Shown here: positions 46,112-54,647 of the stretch, piece after piece | Position numbering within the stretch: the first letter of the stretch is position 1 | How the letters are laid out: each line of letters starts with the position of its first letter | NCBI RefSeq assembly: GCF_014851585.1 | Contig: NZ_JACVAB010000005.1 | Coordinates: forward strand, 310,001-374,000 | DNA: 64,000 nt | Origin: Agrobacterium sp. AGB01 | GTDB lineage: Bacteria > Pseudomonadota > Alphaproteobacteria > Rhizobiales > Rhizobiaceae | Direction: 5' to 3' | The notes under the pieces: model-generated | Database searches by the model: none | What the model saw: only the letters and a program-made list of their open reading frames with translations | Told to the model about the DNA's origin: nothing | Program-made: the position numbers and the translations under genes

Positions 46112-46672
46112 ATGTCACACCAACAGTTTTTTGCCAGACATGCTGCTGATGTCGCGAGAGACCTTGTTGGTGCGACCTTCACCGTCGACGAGGTTGGCGG
46201 CGTCATCGTCGAGACAGAAGCCTATACAGCCGATGACGAGGCCTCCCACAGCTTCAGGGGTAAAACGCCAGGCAACAGCGTGATGTTTGGCAAGCCGGGG
46301 GATATTTATGTCTATCGTTCCTATGGCCTTCATTGGTGTCTCAATTTCGTGTGCCTACCTGCAAGTGCCGTCCTGATCCGGGCAATTGCACCCGAGCACG
46401 GACTGGCCCAGATGTATGCGCGCAGGAAAATGCATAATGACACACTGCTGTGTGCCGGGCCGGGCAGACTGTGCCAGGCACTGGACATCACCGGCAAGTT
46501 CAATGGCCTGTCGCTCGAGTTGCCAATTTTTTCGCTGACGATCCCTGTGTTGCACTCGCCGCTGCAATGCGGACCTCGGATAGGAATTTCAAAGGCCAAA
46601 GATGTGCCCTGGCGGTTTGGACTGAGCGGATCCAACTATCTCAGCAAGTCTTTCCCGCCATGCACGGTTTGA
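46112..46672 (+). CDS. mpg: 3-methyladenine DNA glycosylase (AAG/MPG family)
   Basis: 186 residues from the ATG at 46112 (GAGGTTAAGG upstream); a start at 46079 would add 11 residues. VARDLVGATF, GGVIVETEAYTADDEASHSF and NSVMFGKPGDIYVYRSYGLH contain the nucleotide-flipping Tyr, the catalytic Glu (ETEAY) and the conserved Tyr-rich core; CAGPGRLCQAL and GPRIGISKAKDVPWRFG complete the fold. Excises alkylated purines. Follows glgX by 61 bases on the same strand, probably in one transcript. Confidence 0.9.
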   Translation: MSHQQFFARHAADVARDLVGATFTVDEVGGVIVETEAYTADDEASHSFRGKTPGNSVMFGKPGDIYVYRSYGLHWCLNFVCLPASAVLIRAIAPEHGLAQMYARRKMHNDTLLCAGPGRLCQALDITGKFNGLSLELPIFSLTIPVLHSPLQCGPRIGISKAKDVPWRFGLSGSNYLSKSFPPCTV

Positions 46673-46853
46673 ACTTGCAAAGCTCGCTCCGCTCGGCATC
46701 GATGCCTTAGGCAGTCATATCCACCCGAGTGGCAAATTGTGGGGGGTGCTAGGGGCCAATCAAAACACGTCATTTCGCTGACGAAGATGAATTTCCGCTT
46801 GCTCGCACAGATAAAGGAACGACGAAAGCTTGGTATCCCGCCCATCAAGGTCT

Positions 46854-47210
46854 CGTTATGGCGATGCAGCCACCGAGGTGAAGTACTGTATTCGCAAAGC
46901 TGATAGCGGTGAAATCACAGGGATCGCGCGAAAGGGAGAGTTTTAGCTCTATCACGAGGGCAAACCAATAGGTTTTACTAGAATTGCCAGAGATATCACT
47001 GCCCGGAAACTCCGAAAACAACTGGAGAAACTCGCGCCCCCTTGAGGCAATGGGTGTTGAAACATTTGACTTTGATCGCCGGCATCAAATGCTGCGGGGA
47101 GGGCAGATGTCGTAAATTGTTCGGCTGCCGCCAACGGAAACGATTTCATACGAAACCTTTGTCAAGGGGTTGCATCCAGATGATAGTGTGACACGTGATG
47201 CAAGCCCCAC
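46854..47210 (+). pseudogene. Decayed PAS-domain sensor kinase fragment
   Basis: In frame from about 46854, DAATEVKYCIRKADSGEITG then GIARKGEF is a PAS_3 core; after a TAG (46944-46946) it continues GKPIGFTRIARDITARK to a TGA at 47043. In another frame from 47050 a second PAS-like piece reads MGVETFDFDRRHQMLRGGQM, broken by TAA (47113), then PPTETISYETFVKGLHPDDS. Two PAS units of a sensor kinase with two stops and a frameshift. No kinase core follows before the gcd promoter. The remnant resembles the PAS part of rhizobial hybrid kinases such as the intact one at 27344. Confidence 0.6.
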
Positions 47211-47524
47211 GATATGTATCAACTTGGTGATGTAATCTTACCCTTCCATGATGGGTCGAGTGCGAAGCCGGACAGGTGGGGCGCTCGTCTGCCGTTTCGT
47301 TGGCCATCGCGAGAAACCGGAAAAACCGCGATGTTCACCATCCCTGTCGCGTCCGGTTGACACGGTTCGCGCTCTGTAGGGTAACTGAAGGGGCCGTGGT
47401 TGGTTCCCGGCGGCCCTTCAATACAAGAGCTTGGTACGCTAGGCGACATTATTCGGAATGTTCGCCAAGTTCTCCTCTGACAACCACGATAACAGGATGA
47501 TCCTCCAGTCAAACAAAAAAAGTC
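47211..47524. other. Intergenic stretch before the gcd promoter
   Basis: No supported gene. A minus-strand frame (47219-47341, up to 40 codons) has a GGAAC-N16-AGTT-like element behind it but a poor ribosome site. The stretch separates the pseudogene from gcd. Confidence 0.3.
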
Positions 47525-47549
47525 GGAACAATGTCGGTCCTGCGACGTT
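47525..47549 (+). promoter_or_regulatory. EcfG-type stress promoter for the glucose dehydrogenase gene
   Basis: GGAAC (47525-47529), 16 bases, CGTT (47546-47549), exact. The start codon at 47578 is 28 bases downstream. The longer open frame from 47458 runs through this promoter, which argues against the longer start. Confidence 0.65.
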
Positions 47550-47577
47550 CGCAAAAAGATACAACTGGAGGTGGATG

Positions 47578-50073
47578 ATGTCGGAAGTGACAGGAACGGT
47601 TCGAGACGTGCGTAATGGATCTTGGTGGCCAGTCGCCGTAGCAATTGTCCTGATACTTTTCGGTGTACCGATATTTGCGGGTGGCATATGGCTTATAACA
47701 CTCGGCGGCTCCTGGTATTACGTGCCGGCTGGACTGGGATTGCTGGCGACCGCCTATTTCTTGATACGCCGGGACAAAGCGGCATTTTGGGTCTATCTCG
47801 TCACATTTGCTGCGACGGTCATTTGGGCTTTGTGGGAAGCCGGTTTTAACGGGTGGGCACAAGTTCCGAGGCTCGTTGCGCCGACTGTTGTTCTTCTTCT
47901 TGTCGTGTCTGCATTTCCGATGTTACGGGGCCCAACCAGGCTGCGAACCGCATTGACTTCGATAGGCATCGGTTTTTTCCTTCTGGGAGGTGCAATAGTC
48001 CTGAGGGACGTCGGCGCTCCTCCGTCACTTGCGCAAGATGTCTCCCCCTCACAGCCGCAGCCCGACAACTCTGAACCAAGCGACGCGCAAGGTGTTCAAC
48101 CACCTTCTTCCGCTGTTCAGCCATCCGCCACACAGGCAAGCTATGAAGTGTTGGAAACCGGATCTGACTGGCCCGCCTATGGCGGGACGCATGAAGCAAA
48201 GCGCTATTCCCCCCTTGATCAGATAACACCTGACAATGTTGGAAAGCTTGAGAAAATATGGGAGTTCCGAACCGGCGACCTGCCCGAGGGAAATGAAGCT
48301 TTCGGTAATCAGAACACGCCGGTAAAAGTTGGTAGTCGGTTGTTCGTATGTTCAGCGCTGAACAAGGTAACAGCACTTGATGCTGCAACGGGAACAGAGT
48401 TCTGGACCTACGATCCCGAAGTGTCCACGGACGCAATTGGATACAACGCCACTTGCCGTGGTCTTGCGTATTACAAGAACCCGGCAGCTGAAACAGACGA
48501 AATGTGTGCTGCTCGTGTAGTTGTTCAAACCCTTGATGCGCGCTTGATTTCCCTCGACACGGAAACCGGTCAACTTTGCTCCGGCTTTGGTAAGGAGGGC
48601 ATCGTCAACCTGATGGATGGCATCGGCGACTCTGCGCCAGGCTTTTATTCGCCCACATCACCACCAACCCTAGTTCGAAACATCTTGGTTGTCGGCAGCC
48701 AGGTCAGTGACGGACAAACACGGGAAGCCCCCTCAGGCGTTATCCGTGGCTACAATGCAGTGACGGGCGAACTTGCATGGGCCTGGGATATGGGAAAGCC
48801 CGGGCAGACCGGAGCTCCGCCAGAGGGCGAAATCTACACGCCGGGAACACCCAACGTGTGGACCATAGCCTCTGGCGATGACCAATTGGGACTGGTTTAC
48901 CTTCCCATGGGTAACTCAGCTGTCGACTATTGGGGTGGTGATCGCTCCGACGAAGAAAACACCTACTCGACTGCCATCGTTGCCTTGAACGTCGAGACAG
49001 GGCAGGTCGCATGGCATTATCAGACCGTGCACTACGACGTATGGGACTATGACTTGGGTGGGCAGGGAAGTCTGGTCGATTTCCCTACACCGAATGGACC
49101 GGTACCGGCCATCATAATGCCGTCGAAACAGGCACAGTTCTACATTCTCAATCGGGCGACTGGTGAACCTCTCGTTAATATCGAGGAGCGAGCTGCACCG
49201 ACCGGTGGTGTGGAGCCGGAGCGTTTGTCGCCCACCCAGCCGTTTGTCACCGATTTTCCGAACCTGCTCAAACCACAGCTGACTGAAGCCGATATGTGGG
49301 GTGCAACACCACTTGATCAGCTTTGGTGCCGGATACAGTTCCGCCAGGCTGCCTATGATGGCGTCTACACCCCGCCGACGGTCGACAGGCCCTGGATACA
49401 GTTTCCCGGTTACAACGGCGGCTCGGATTGGGGCGGCGTAGCCGTGGATCCGGTCAACAACATTATGATCGCCAATTACAACAATATGCCCAATTACAAT
49501 CAGCTGGTTCCGCGAGAGGAAGTTGATGCCATGGGTGTGTTGCCGATTACCGATCCCAACTACAATCCTGACGCCGGCTCCGGTTCGCACGGCAGCATCA
49601 ATCCGCAAGCCCTTACGCCCTATGGAATTCGTGTGAATGCAGGTTGGCGGGTGCCGTTGACAGGTCTTCTTTGCAAACAGCCCCCCTATGGCGGTTTGAC
49701 AGCGATCGACCTCAATACCCGAAAAGTTCTGTGGGATCGTCCATTCGGTTCCGCTCGCAAAAATGGGCCATTTGGTATCCCTTCGATGTTGCCAGTGGAT
49801 ATCGGAACACCAAATAATGGGGGTGGGGTTGTCACTGCATCAGGATTGTTTTTCATCGCTGCCGCGACGGATGACATACTGCGTGCCGTGGATATCCGCA
49901 CGGGTAAAGAGGTTTGGCAGGAAAAGCTCCCGGCTGGTGGCCAGGCAACGCCGATGATCTATGAAGCCAAAGGCCGACAAATAGTGGTTATCAACGCGGG
50001 TGGTCACGATTTCATGGAAACACCGATAGGGGACTATTTCATAGCCTACGCGTTACCTGCCGCAAGTAACTAG
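47578..50073 (+). CDS. gcd: Membrane-bound PQQ-dependent glucose dehydrogenase
   Basis: 831 residues from the ATG at 47578 (TGGAGGT upstream). Four to five membrane helices occupy residues about 15-145, then a Pro/Gln/Ser linker, then the eight-blade PQQ propeller. Diagnostic pieces: SDWPAYGGTHEAKRYSPLDQ, TPVKVGSRLFVCSALN, YHYQTVHYDVWDYDLGGQGS (written in part WHYQTVHYDVWDYD), and PYGGLTAIDLNTRKVLWDRP. It oxidises glucose to gluconate in the periplasm and passes electrons to ubiquinone. Apoenzyme activation needs PQQ; no pqq genes are in this window. Solitary gene with its own stress promoter. Confidence 0.93.
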   Translation: MSEVTGTVRDVRNGSWWPVAVAIVLILFGVPIFAGGIWLITLGGSWYYVPAGLGLLATAYFLIRRDKAAFWVYLVTFAATVIWALWEAGFNGWAQVPRLVAPTVVLLLVVSAFPMLRGPTRLRTALTSIGIGFFLLGGAIVLRDVGAPPSLAQDVSPSQPQPDNSEPSDAQGVQPPSSAVQPSATQASYEVLETGSDWPAYGGTHEAKRYSPLDQITPDNVGKLEKIWEFRTGDLPEGNEAFGNQNTPVKVGSRLFVCSALNKVTALDAATGTEFWTYDPEVSTDAIGYNATCRGLAYYKNPAAETDEMCAARVVVQTLDARLISLDTETGQLCSGFGKEGIVNLMDGIGDSAPGFYSPTSPPTLVRNILVVGSQVSDGQTREAPSGVIRGYNAVTGELAWAWDMGKPGQTGAPPEGEIYTPGTPNVWTIASGDDQLGLVYLPMGNSAVDYWGGDRSDEENTYSTAIVALNVETGQVAWHYQTVHYDVWDYDLGGQGSLVDFPTPNGPVPAIIMPSKQAQFYILNRATGEPLVNIEERAAPTGGVEPERLSPTQPFVTDFPNLLKPQLTEADMWGATPLDQLWCRIQFRQAAYDGVYTPPTVDRPWIQFPGYNGGSDWGGVAVDPVNNIMIANYNNMPNYNQLVPREEVDAMGVLPITDPNYNPDAGSGSHGSINPQALTPYGIRVNAGWRVPLTGLLCKQPPYGGLTAIDLNTRKVLWDRPFGSARKNGPFGIPSMLPVDIGTPNNGGGVVTASGLFFIAAATDDILRAVDIRTGKEVWQEKLPAGGQATPMIYEAKGRQIVVINAGGHDFMETPIGDYFIAYALPAASN

Positions 50074-50082
50074 CGAAGTCCT

Positions 50083-50118
50083 GCAGCCCATTTAAACCTG
50101 GAAGATTGGATGGGCTGC
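50083..50118 (+). terminator. Hairpin after gcd
   Basis: GCAGCCCAT (50083-50091) and ATGGGCTGC (50110-50118) form a perfect 9-bp stem with an 18-base loop, ten bases after the gcd stop codon. No T-run. Confidence 0.5.
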
Positions 50119-50287
50119 AAAGCAGCTTAAACGCGGTCTAAAGTCGCGTATCGGAATATACAGCCATCGCAGAACTTGCGATCGTGCCCGGTCTGTCAGA
50201 TTTTTCGGTGAGACAAAAAGAAATGGCGAACTTTTGATCCGCAGAATGGTTAGCCCTACTTCTAGAACCGGAACAGGAGACAGATCC

Positions 50288-50977
50288 ATGCATATGACGA
50301 GACGCGACCTAATGGTCGTCACAAGTGCAGCTGCGGCTGCGGGCATCTTGAGCAGTCCACATGTGGCTTCTGCCGCGGCACCGTTTGAGCTTCCTGCCCT
50401 TCCGTTCAAGGAGGATGCGCTTGCGCCGCATATCTCGGCCAAAACCGTCGCCCTGCATTACGGAAAACATCACAAGGGATATTTTGACAAGCTGGACCCC
50501 TTGGTGAAAGGCACGCCCTACGCGGATATGGACCTCGAAGGCATCGTCGTTGCTTCCGCCAAGAACAAGGACACTAAGATTTTCAACAACGCTGCACAGG
50601 CTTGGAACCACGTGGTATATTGGCAGCAGTTCACACCGGGTGGCCCCAACAGGCCCGACGGTAAACTTGCAGAAGAGCTGACCTCGACGTTCGGCGATTA
50701 TGAAGCTTTTATCGACAAGGCCGTGGCGGCCTCCGACGAGGTATTTGGCACCGGCTGGGTGTGGTTGACACGAGACGATGGCAACAAACTGGCACTTGTC
50801 GGATATGAAGACGGCAACAATCCCGTGGCAGTCGGACGCCCGGCCTATCTCGGCATCGATATCTGGGAGCACGCCTATTACGTTGATTATGAAAATCGAA
50901 AACCAGAACACATCAAAGCTGTGCTGACCAATCTGATCAATTGGAAAATTGTCGCTGATCGGGTCAATGCTGCCTAG
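50288..50977 (+). CDS. Fe/Mn superoxide dismutase with twin-arginine signal
   Basis: 229 residues from the ATG at 50288, which has AGGAG eight bases upstream. Residues 1-42 are a Tat-type signal (TRRDLMVVTSAAAAAG, ends ASA), so the enzyme is exported folded with its metal. The mature part is a full Fe/Mn SOD: HYGKHHKGYFDKL, NNAAQAWNHVVYWQQF and DIWEHAYYVDYENRKPEH carry the three His and the Asp ligands. FELPALPFKEDALAPHIS is the usual N-terminal core. Periplasmic removal of superoxide. A weak promoter-like element (CGAAC-N16-GGTT, 50227-50251) lies upstream. Confidence 0.92.
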   Translation: MHMTRRDLMVVTSAAAAAGILSSPHVASAAAPFELPALPFKEDALAPHISAKTVALHYGKHHKGYFDKLDPLVKGTPYADMDLEGIVVASAKNKDTKIFNNAAQAWNHVVYWQQFTPGGPNRPDGKLAEELTSTFGDYEAFIDKAVAASDEVFGTGWVWLTRDDGNKLALVGYEDGNNPVAVGRPAYLGIDIWEHAYYVDYENRKPEHIKAVLTNLINWKIVADRVNAA

Positions 50978-50998
50978 TCGCAAAAGCCATTGTTGAGT

Positions 50999-51031
50999 AT
51001 GCCCTCGGTGACACCATACCGCCGAGGGCAT
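50999..51031. terminator. Bidirectional hairpin between SOD and the oxidase operon
   Basis: ATGCCCTCGG (50999-51008) and CCGAGGGCAT (51022-51031) form a perfect 10-bp stem across 13 bases. It lies between the SOD stop (50977) and the last gene of the minus-strand oxidase operon (ends 51104) and could stop both. Confidence 0.6.
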
Positions 51032-51103
51032 TATCGTAACCGGCTTTGACGGCTCCCGTCTAAAGCATGTTCATGGTCTTCTGCGCCACCCGGCCGCCAT
51101 CTA

Positions 51104-51427
51104 TCAGCACAGTTGCAGCCAGAATATCCCCGGGAACACCAGTATGGTCGATGCCATTCCGGCGATGGCGCAATACCGTCCTATACGGTTGATGCCGCCG
51201 CTTGCCGCTTCGCTTTTGATCACCGCGAAATAGGCATAGGCCGACACGATCAAGGCCAAACCCAGCACGGCGACGATGAGGACGCGCAACTGGCTGATGT
51301 CTCCCCACAGGACGAGATCCCAACCGGCCCGGCAGCCAACGGATTGCACTGCATAAAACAGGCTGAAGAACATGGCCCAAAGCAGGAGAGGTCCGATCAA
51401 AATCATCATGATTCGATAACGCGTCAT
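51104..51427 (-). CDS. Small membrane protein of the oxidase operon
   Basis: 107 residues from the ATG at 51427 with GGGGAG eight bases upstream. Three hydrophobic helices: about 8-28 (MILIGPLLLWAMFFSLFYAV), 45-65 (LRVLIVAVLGLALIVSAYAY) and 85-105. The start is only two bases after the subunit I-III stop, so it is surely translated with it. It may be a small accessory or assembly subunit (CtaF-like position). Sequence alone does not name it. Confidence 0.7.
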   Translation of the reverse strand: MTRYRIMMILIGPLLLWAMFFSLFYAVQSVGCRAGWDLVLWGDISQLRVLIVAVLGLALIVSAYAYFAVIKSEAASGGINRIGRYCAIAGMASTILVFPGIFWLQLC

Positions 51428-51429
51428 CG

Positions 51430-53925
51430 TCAGCTCCCCTTCAGCGCGACCGTGAAAATGAAGGGGTAGATGGCTGCAACGATAGTGACTGCCAGACAGT
51501 AACCGTGCCACAGGCGTGCAATCAGCAGGTCATTTTGGCGGACTGACGAAATGTAGCCGCGATACAGTCTGAAGCCGCAAAAGGCGGAAAACACCGCCCC
51601 CAGCATGAGATGAATTGTCAAATAGGTGAAAACGGCGAACTTCACCGCCTCAAGCGCGTGCGAGGTTGCCAATGTCTGTTGAAGCAACTCATTCAACGTC
51701 AGGGCCGAAGCGATCAGATAACCGACAAAAGCGACTGCCAGAAACGCGTAATTCCATGTTTTGCGATATCCGGCCAGTATTCCGGATAGGCTCGCGGCCA
51801 TGGCGGTGGCCGTGATCCAGATAATGTTGTTTTCGGACGCGATCGCGCTTGTCGCCGGTGCTGCGGAAACCCAGAGGAAAAGACCGCCAAACAGCAGGGA
51901 CGAAAATAAGGTGGAGTTAGCGACCAGTGTCAGGCGCATTGCAAGTATGCTGGGCGCATCCCGGCTCTCGAAGTTCAAGGGAAGCGTGCTTTCAGGTGAC
52001 GCAGACACAGGGCCGCGATCCTGGCGCGCATCGCCATTTCTTGTCCACAGCAGAAAGATGCCGAGCGTGGCGAGCAGAAACACGACCGCGAGGCCGTATA
52101 ATTTGAACAGGAGACATACGAAAAATCCGCCAGTCGCAATAGCTGTCAGTAGCGGCAGGTAGGTCGGTCTGGGCAAGATGATGATCTGATTGGCCTCTCC
52201 GGATACCGCATCCACGCCGATGGATTCCATCCAGCCGTTTCGTGCGAAACCGAGGTAGCCCTTTCCCGCTGCCAACTCTGCTCCCAATTGATCGATTGGC
52301 AAATCGTCCGCTCTCTTTGAAACATGCGGGATCGATGCAAAACTGTAGGACGCTGGCGGCGTAGGCATTGCCCATTCAAGTGTTCCGGCCTTCCAGGGGT
52401 TTCTCCTGAAGGGTTTGCCGTAGAGGAAGATCAGCACGATATCCAGGGCGGCGAGAACAAAGCCCATCGCCATGACGAAACTGCCAAAGGATGACAACAG
52501 GTTCAGCCACTCCCATGGTGACGCGTCGGGATAGGTAGAAATCCTGCGCGGCATGCCAAGCAGACCGGTCAGATGCATCATGAAAAATGTCAGGTTGAAA
52601 CCTGAAAATATCATCCAGAATGCCGCACGAGAGAGGTGCTGAACGGGTTGGCGACCACTCATGTGGGGCAGCCAGTAATAGAGGCCTGCAAGCATGGGAA
52701 ACAGGAAACCGCCAACCAGTACATAATGCAGGTGAGCCACGACAAAGTGGGTATCATGGGCCTGTTGATCGAACGGCACCATTGCCAGCATGACGCCGGT
52801 CAAGCCGCCGATGATAAAGACGAAAAAGAACCCAAAGACGTGAAGCATCGGGACGTTGAGTTGAGGGCGCCCCTGGGCAAGTGTCGCCAGCCAGCTGAAA
52901 ATCTGAATGGCCGTTGGTATGGTAACCAAAGCGCTGGCGGCAGAAAAAAACGAGAGGGCAACGTGCGGAATGCCCACCGTGTACATATGATGTACCCACA
53001 GGCCGAACGAAAGAAATGCCATGGCGATCAGAGACGCAACAATCAGGTGGTAGCCCGTTAATGTCGTGCGGGCCAGAACCGGTATAATCGTTGACAGTGC
53101 GCCGGCTGCCGGAAGGAATATGATATAGACCTCGGGGTGCCCGAACAGCCAGAACAGATGCTGCCATAACAAGGGGTCACCACCCCTGTCTGGATCGAAA
53201 AATGGCAGATCAAATGCCCGCTCTGCCTCAAGCAGGATTGAGCCCAGAATAAGTGGCGGAAAACCAACCAGCATCATGCCGCCAACGACCAGCATATACC
53301 ATGCGAAAATTGGCATTCGAACCAGCGACATGCCAGGCGCGCGCATGCGCAGGATGGTCACGACGATTTCGATAGCGGCGCTGATTGCCGAGATTTCAAC
53401 GAAGGTGATGCCCAGTAGCCATATGTCGGCATTGATGCCAGGACTAAACTTTGACGACGATAGCGGTGTGTACATGAACCAACCGCCCGATGGCGCCACA
53501 CCACCCAGCAGGGCAAGAACAAGCATCGAGCCGCCAAACAGGTAACACCAGTAGCCGTATGCTGACAGGCGGGGAAATGCGAGGTCACGCGCGCCAAGCA
53601 TCTTGGGCAAAAGATAGATCGCCAGACCCTCGAAGAATGGTATGGCAAACAGAAACATCATGATGGTGCCGTGCATGGTGAACACTTGGGCATACTGGCC
53701 AGCGTCCATGAAGGCGCTTGCAGAGGTTGCAAGCTGTGTGCGGATGAGCATGCCGAGAAAGCCACCAATGGCGAAAAAAGCCAGGGCCGTTACCATGAAC
53801 CGTTTGCCTATGACATTGTGATTGACCGCTGAAAGGCGGCGCAGACCCGTTCCCGTTTCCCAGATATGTTCCAGCTGGCGGTGCAGTGCCAAAGATGATG
53901 TTCGTCGGGTTTCTGTTCGATCCAT
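51430..53925 (-). CDS. ctaD: Cytochrome c oxidase subunit I-III fusion (aa3-type)
   Basis: 831 residues; ATG at 53925 shares its first base with the coxB stop (TGATG), so translation is coupled. Subunit I part (about 1-560) has 12 helices; GHPEVYIIFLP with the CuB His, proton-channel Glu and cross-linked Tyr, VWVHHMYTVG (two CuB His) and THFVVAHLHYVLVG (heme a and a3 His) are intact. The C-terminal part (about 655-831) has five helices like subunit III, including TYLTIHLMLGAVFSAFCGFR. A natural fusion known in caa3/aa3 branches. Terminal reduction of oxygen at the inner membrane. Confidence 0.9.
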   Translation of the reverse strand: MDRTETRRTSSLALHRQLEHIWETGTGLRRLSAVNHNVIGKRFMVTALAFFAIGGFLGMLIRTQLATSASAFMDAGQYAQVFTMHGTIMMFLFAIPFFEGLAIYLLPKMLGARDLAFPRLSAYGYWCYLFGGSMLVLALLGGVAPSGGWFMYTPLSSSKFSPGINADIWLLGITFVEISAISAAIEIVVTILRMRAPGMSLVRMPIFAWYMLVVGGMMLVGFPPLILGSILLEAERAFDLPFFDPDRGGDPLLWQHLFWLFGHPEVYIIFLPAAGALSTIIPVLARTTLTGYHLIVASLIAMAFLSFGLWVHHMYTVGIPHVALSFFSAASALVTIPTAIQIFSWLATLAQGRPQLNVPMLHVFGFFFVFIIGGLTGVMLAMVPFDQQAHDTHFVVAHLHYVLVGGFLFPMLAGLYYWLPHMSGRQPVQHLSRAAFWMIFSGFNLTFFMMHLTGLLGMPRRISTYPDASPWEWLNLLSSFGSFVMAMGFVLAALDIVLIFLYGKPFRRNPWKAGTLEWAMPTPPASYSFASIPHVSKRADDLPIDQLGAELAAGKGYLGFARNGWMESIGVDAVSGEANQIIILPRPTYLPLLTAIATGGFFVCLLFKLYGLAVVFLLATLGIFLLWTRNGDARQDRGPVSASPESTLPLNFESRDAPSILAMRLTLVANSTLFSSLLFGGLFLWVSAAPATSAIASENNIIWITATAMAASLSGILAGYRKTWNYAFLAVAFVGYLIASALTLNELLQQTLATSHALEAVKFAVFTYLTIHLMLGAVFSAFCGFRLYRGYISSVRQNDLLIARLWHGYCLAVTIVAAIYPFIFTVALKGS

Positions 53926-54635
53926 CACTGGCGCAAATTCCTCAGCAATTCTTCAAAATCATTCGGGCTGTGCGTGTTGACGCGGAAGCTCATCTGGTCG
54001 TGGCCTATTCCGCAATATTCTGAGCAGATACCGCCAAACGTACCCTCGACATCTGCCTTCAGGACGATGCTGTTGACCTGTCCAGGTATGGAATCGATCT
54101 TGCCGCCCAGCCTTGGCACCCAGAAACTATGGATGACGTCGATGCTTGTCGTGTCGATCTGGACTGTTTGTCCTACCGGCATATGAAGAACGTCACGGCT
54201 GTGCACCTGGTCTCCATCGATGGTGTAGGTAAACTCCCAACTCCACATGCGCGATGTCGCCGTTATCGTGACGTCGGGTTTCGGCGCGTTAGTCCCAAAA
54301 AGCGTTTCGCCCTGAAAAAATGCAAAGATCAGAAGCGCGATAAGGACCGGAACAGGCATGCCGATGCCGCCAATTCCAATCCAGTGTTTTGCGCTGATGT
54401 GGCGTACCTTGTCTGTGCGCAACATCACCATCGCGAACAGAGCCATGACCAGTACAAAAATAACTGCGGCCCCACCGAACATGACCCACCAAAGATCGGC
54501 GACCATGCTTGCGGAAGGTCCAGCAGGGTCGAGTGTCGACAGATCACTGCGGCAGCTGGATAACAGGGATGTGGCGAGGCCTGCAACCAAGAGATGCTGG
54601 AACCTGATCAGTGCTTCGCGTGTTGGTCTGAACAC
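53925..54635 (-). CDS. ctaC: Cytochrome c oxidase subunit II
   Basis: 236 residues from GTG at 54635; the open frame extends to 55112 but would run over a divergent gene, and a lipobox (LATSLLSSC, Cys about residue 28) fits this start. Two helices (about 45-68 and 82-105) anchor the protein, and the periplasmic cupredoxin domain holds the complete CuA site: His in IDVIHSFWVPRLGGK and CSEYCGIGHDQM (Cys, Cys, His, Met). No C-terminal heme-binding CxxCH, so not a caa3-type fused cytochrome. Accepts electrons from cytochrome c. First gene of the ctaC-ctaDE-small protein operon. Confidence 0.86.
   Translation of the reverse strand: MFRPTREALIRFQHLLVAGLATSLLSSCRSDLSTLDPAGPSASMVADLWWVMFGGAAVIFVLVMALFAMVMLRTDKVRHISAKHWIGIGGIGMPVPVLIALLIFAFFQGETLFGTNAPKPDVTITATSRMWSWEFTYTIDGDQVHSRDVLHMPVGQTVQIDTTSIDVIHSFWVPRLGGKIDSIPGQVNSIVLKADVEGTFGGICSEYCGIGHDQMSFRVNTHSPNDFEELLRNLRQ
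54599..54624 (+). promoter_or_regulatory. Weak EcfG-like promoter for the DUF2231 gene
   Basis: GGAAC (54599-54603), 17 bases, TGTT (54621-54624), one base off consensus, 24 bases before the ATG at 54648. It overlaps the start of the divergent ctaC gene. Confidence 0.3.
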
Positions 54636-54647
54636 AGGAGAGAAGAT

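Noticed and set aside
47219..47644. 141-codon minus-strand frame
   Set aside because: Antisense to the gcd promoter and start; composition not protein-like.
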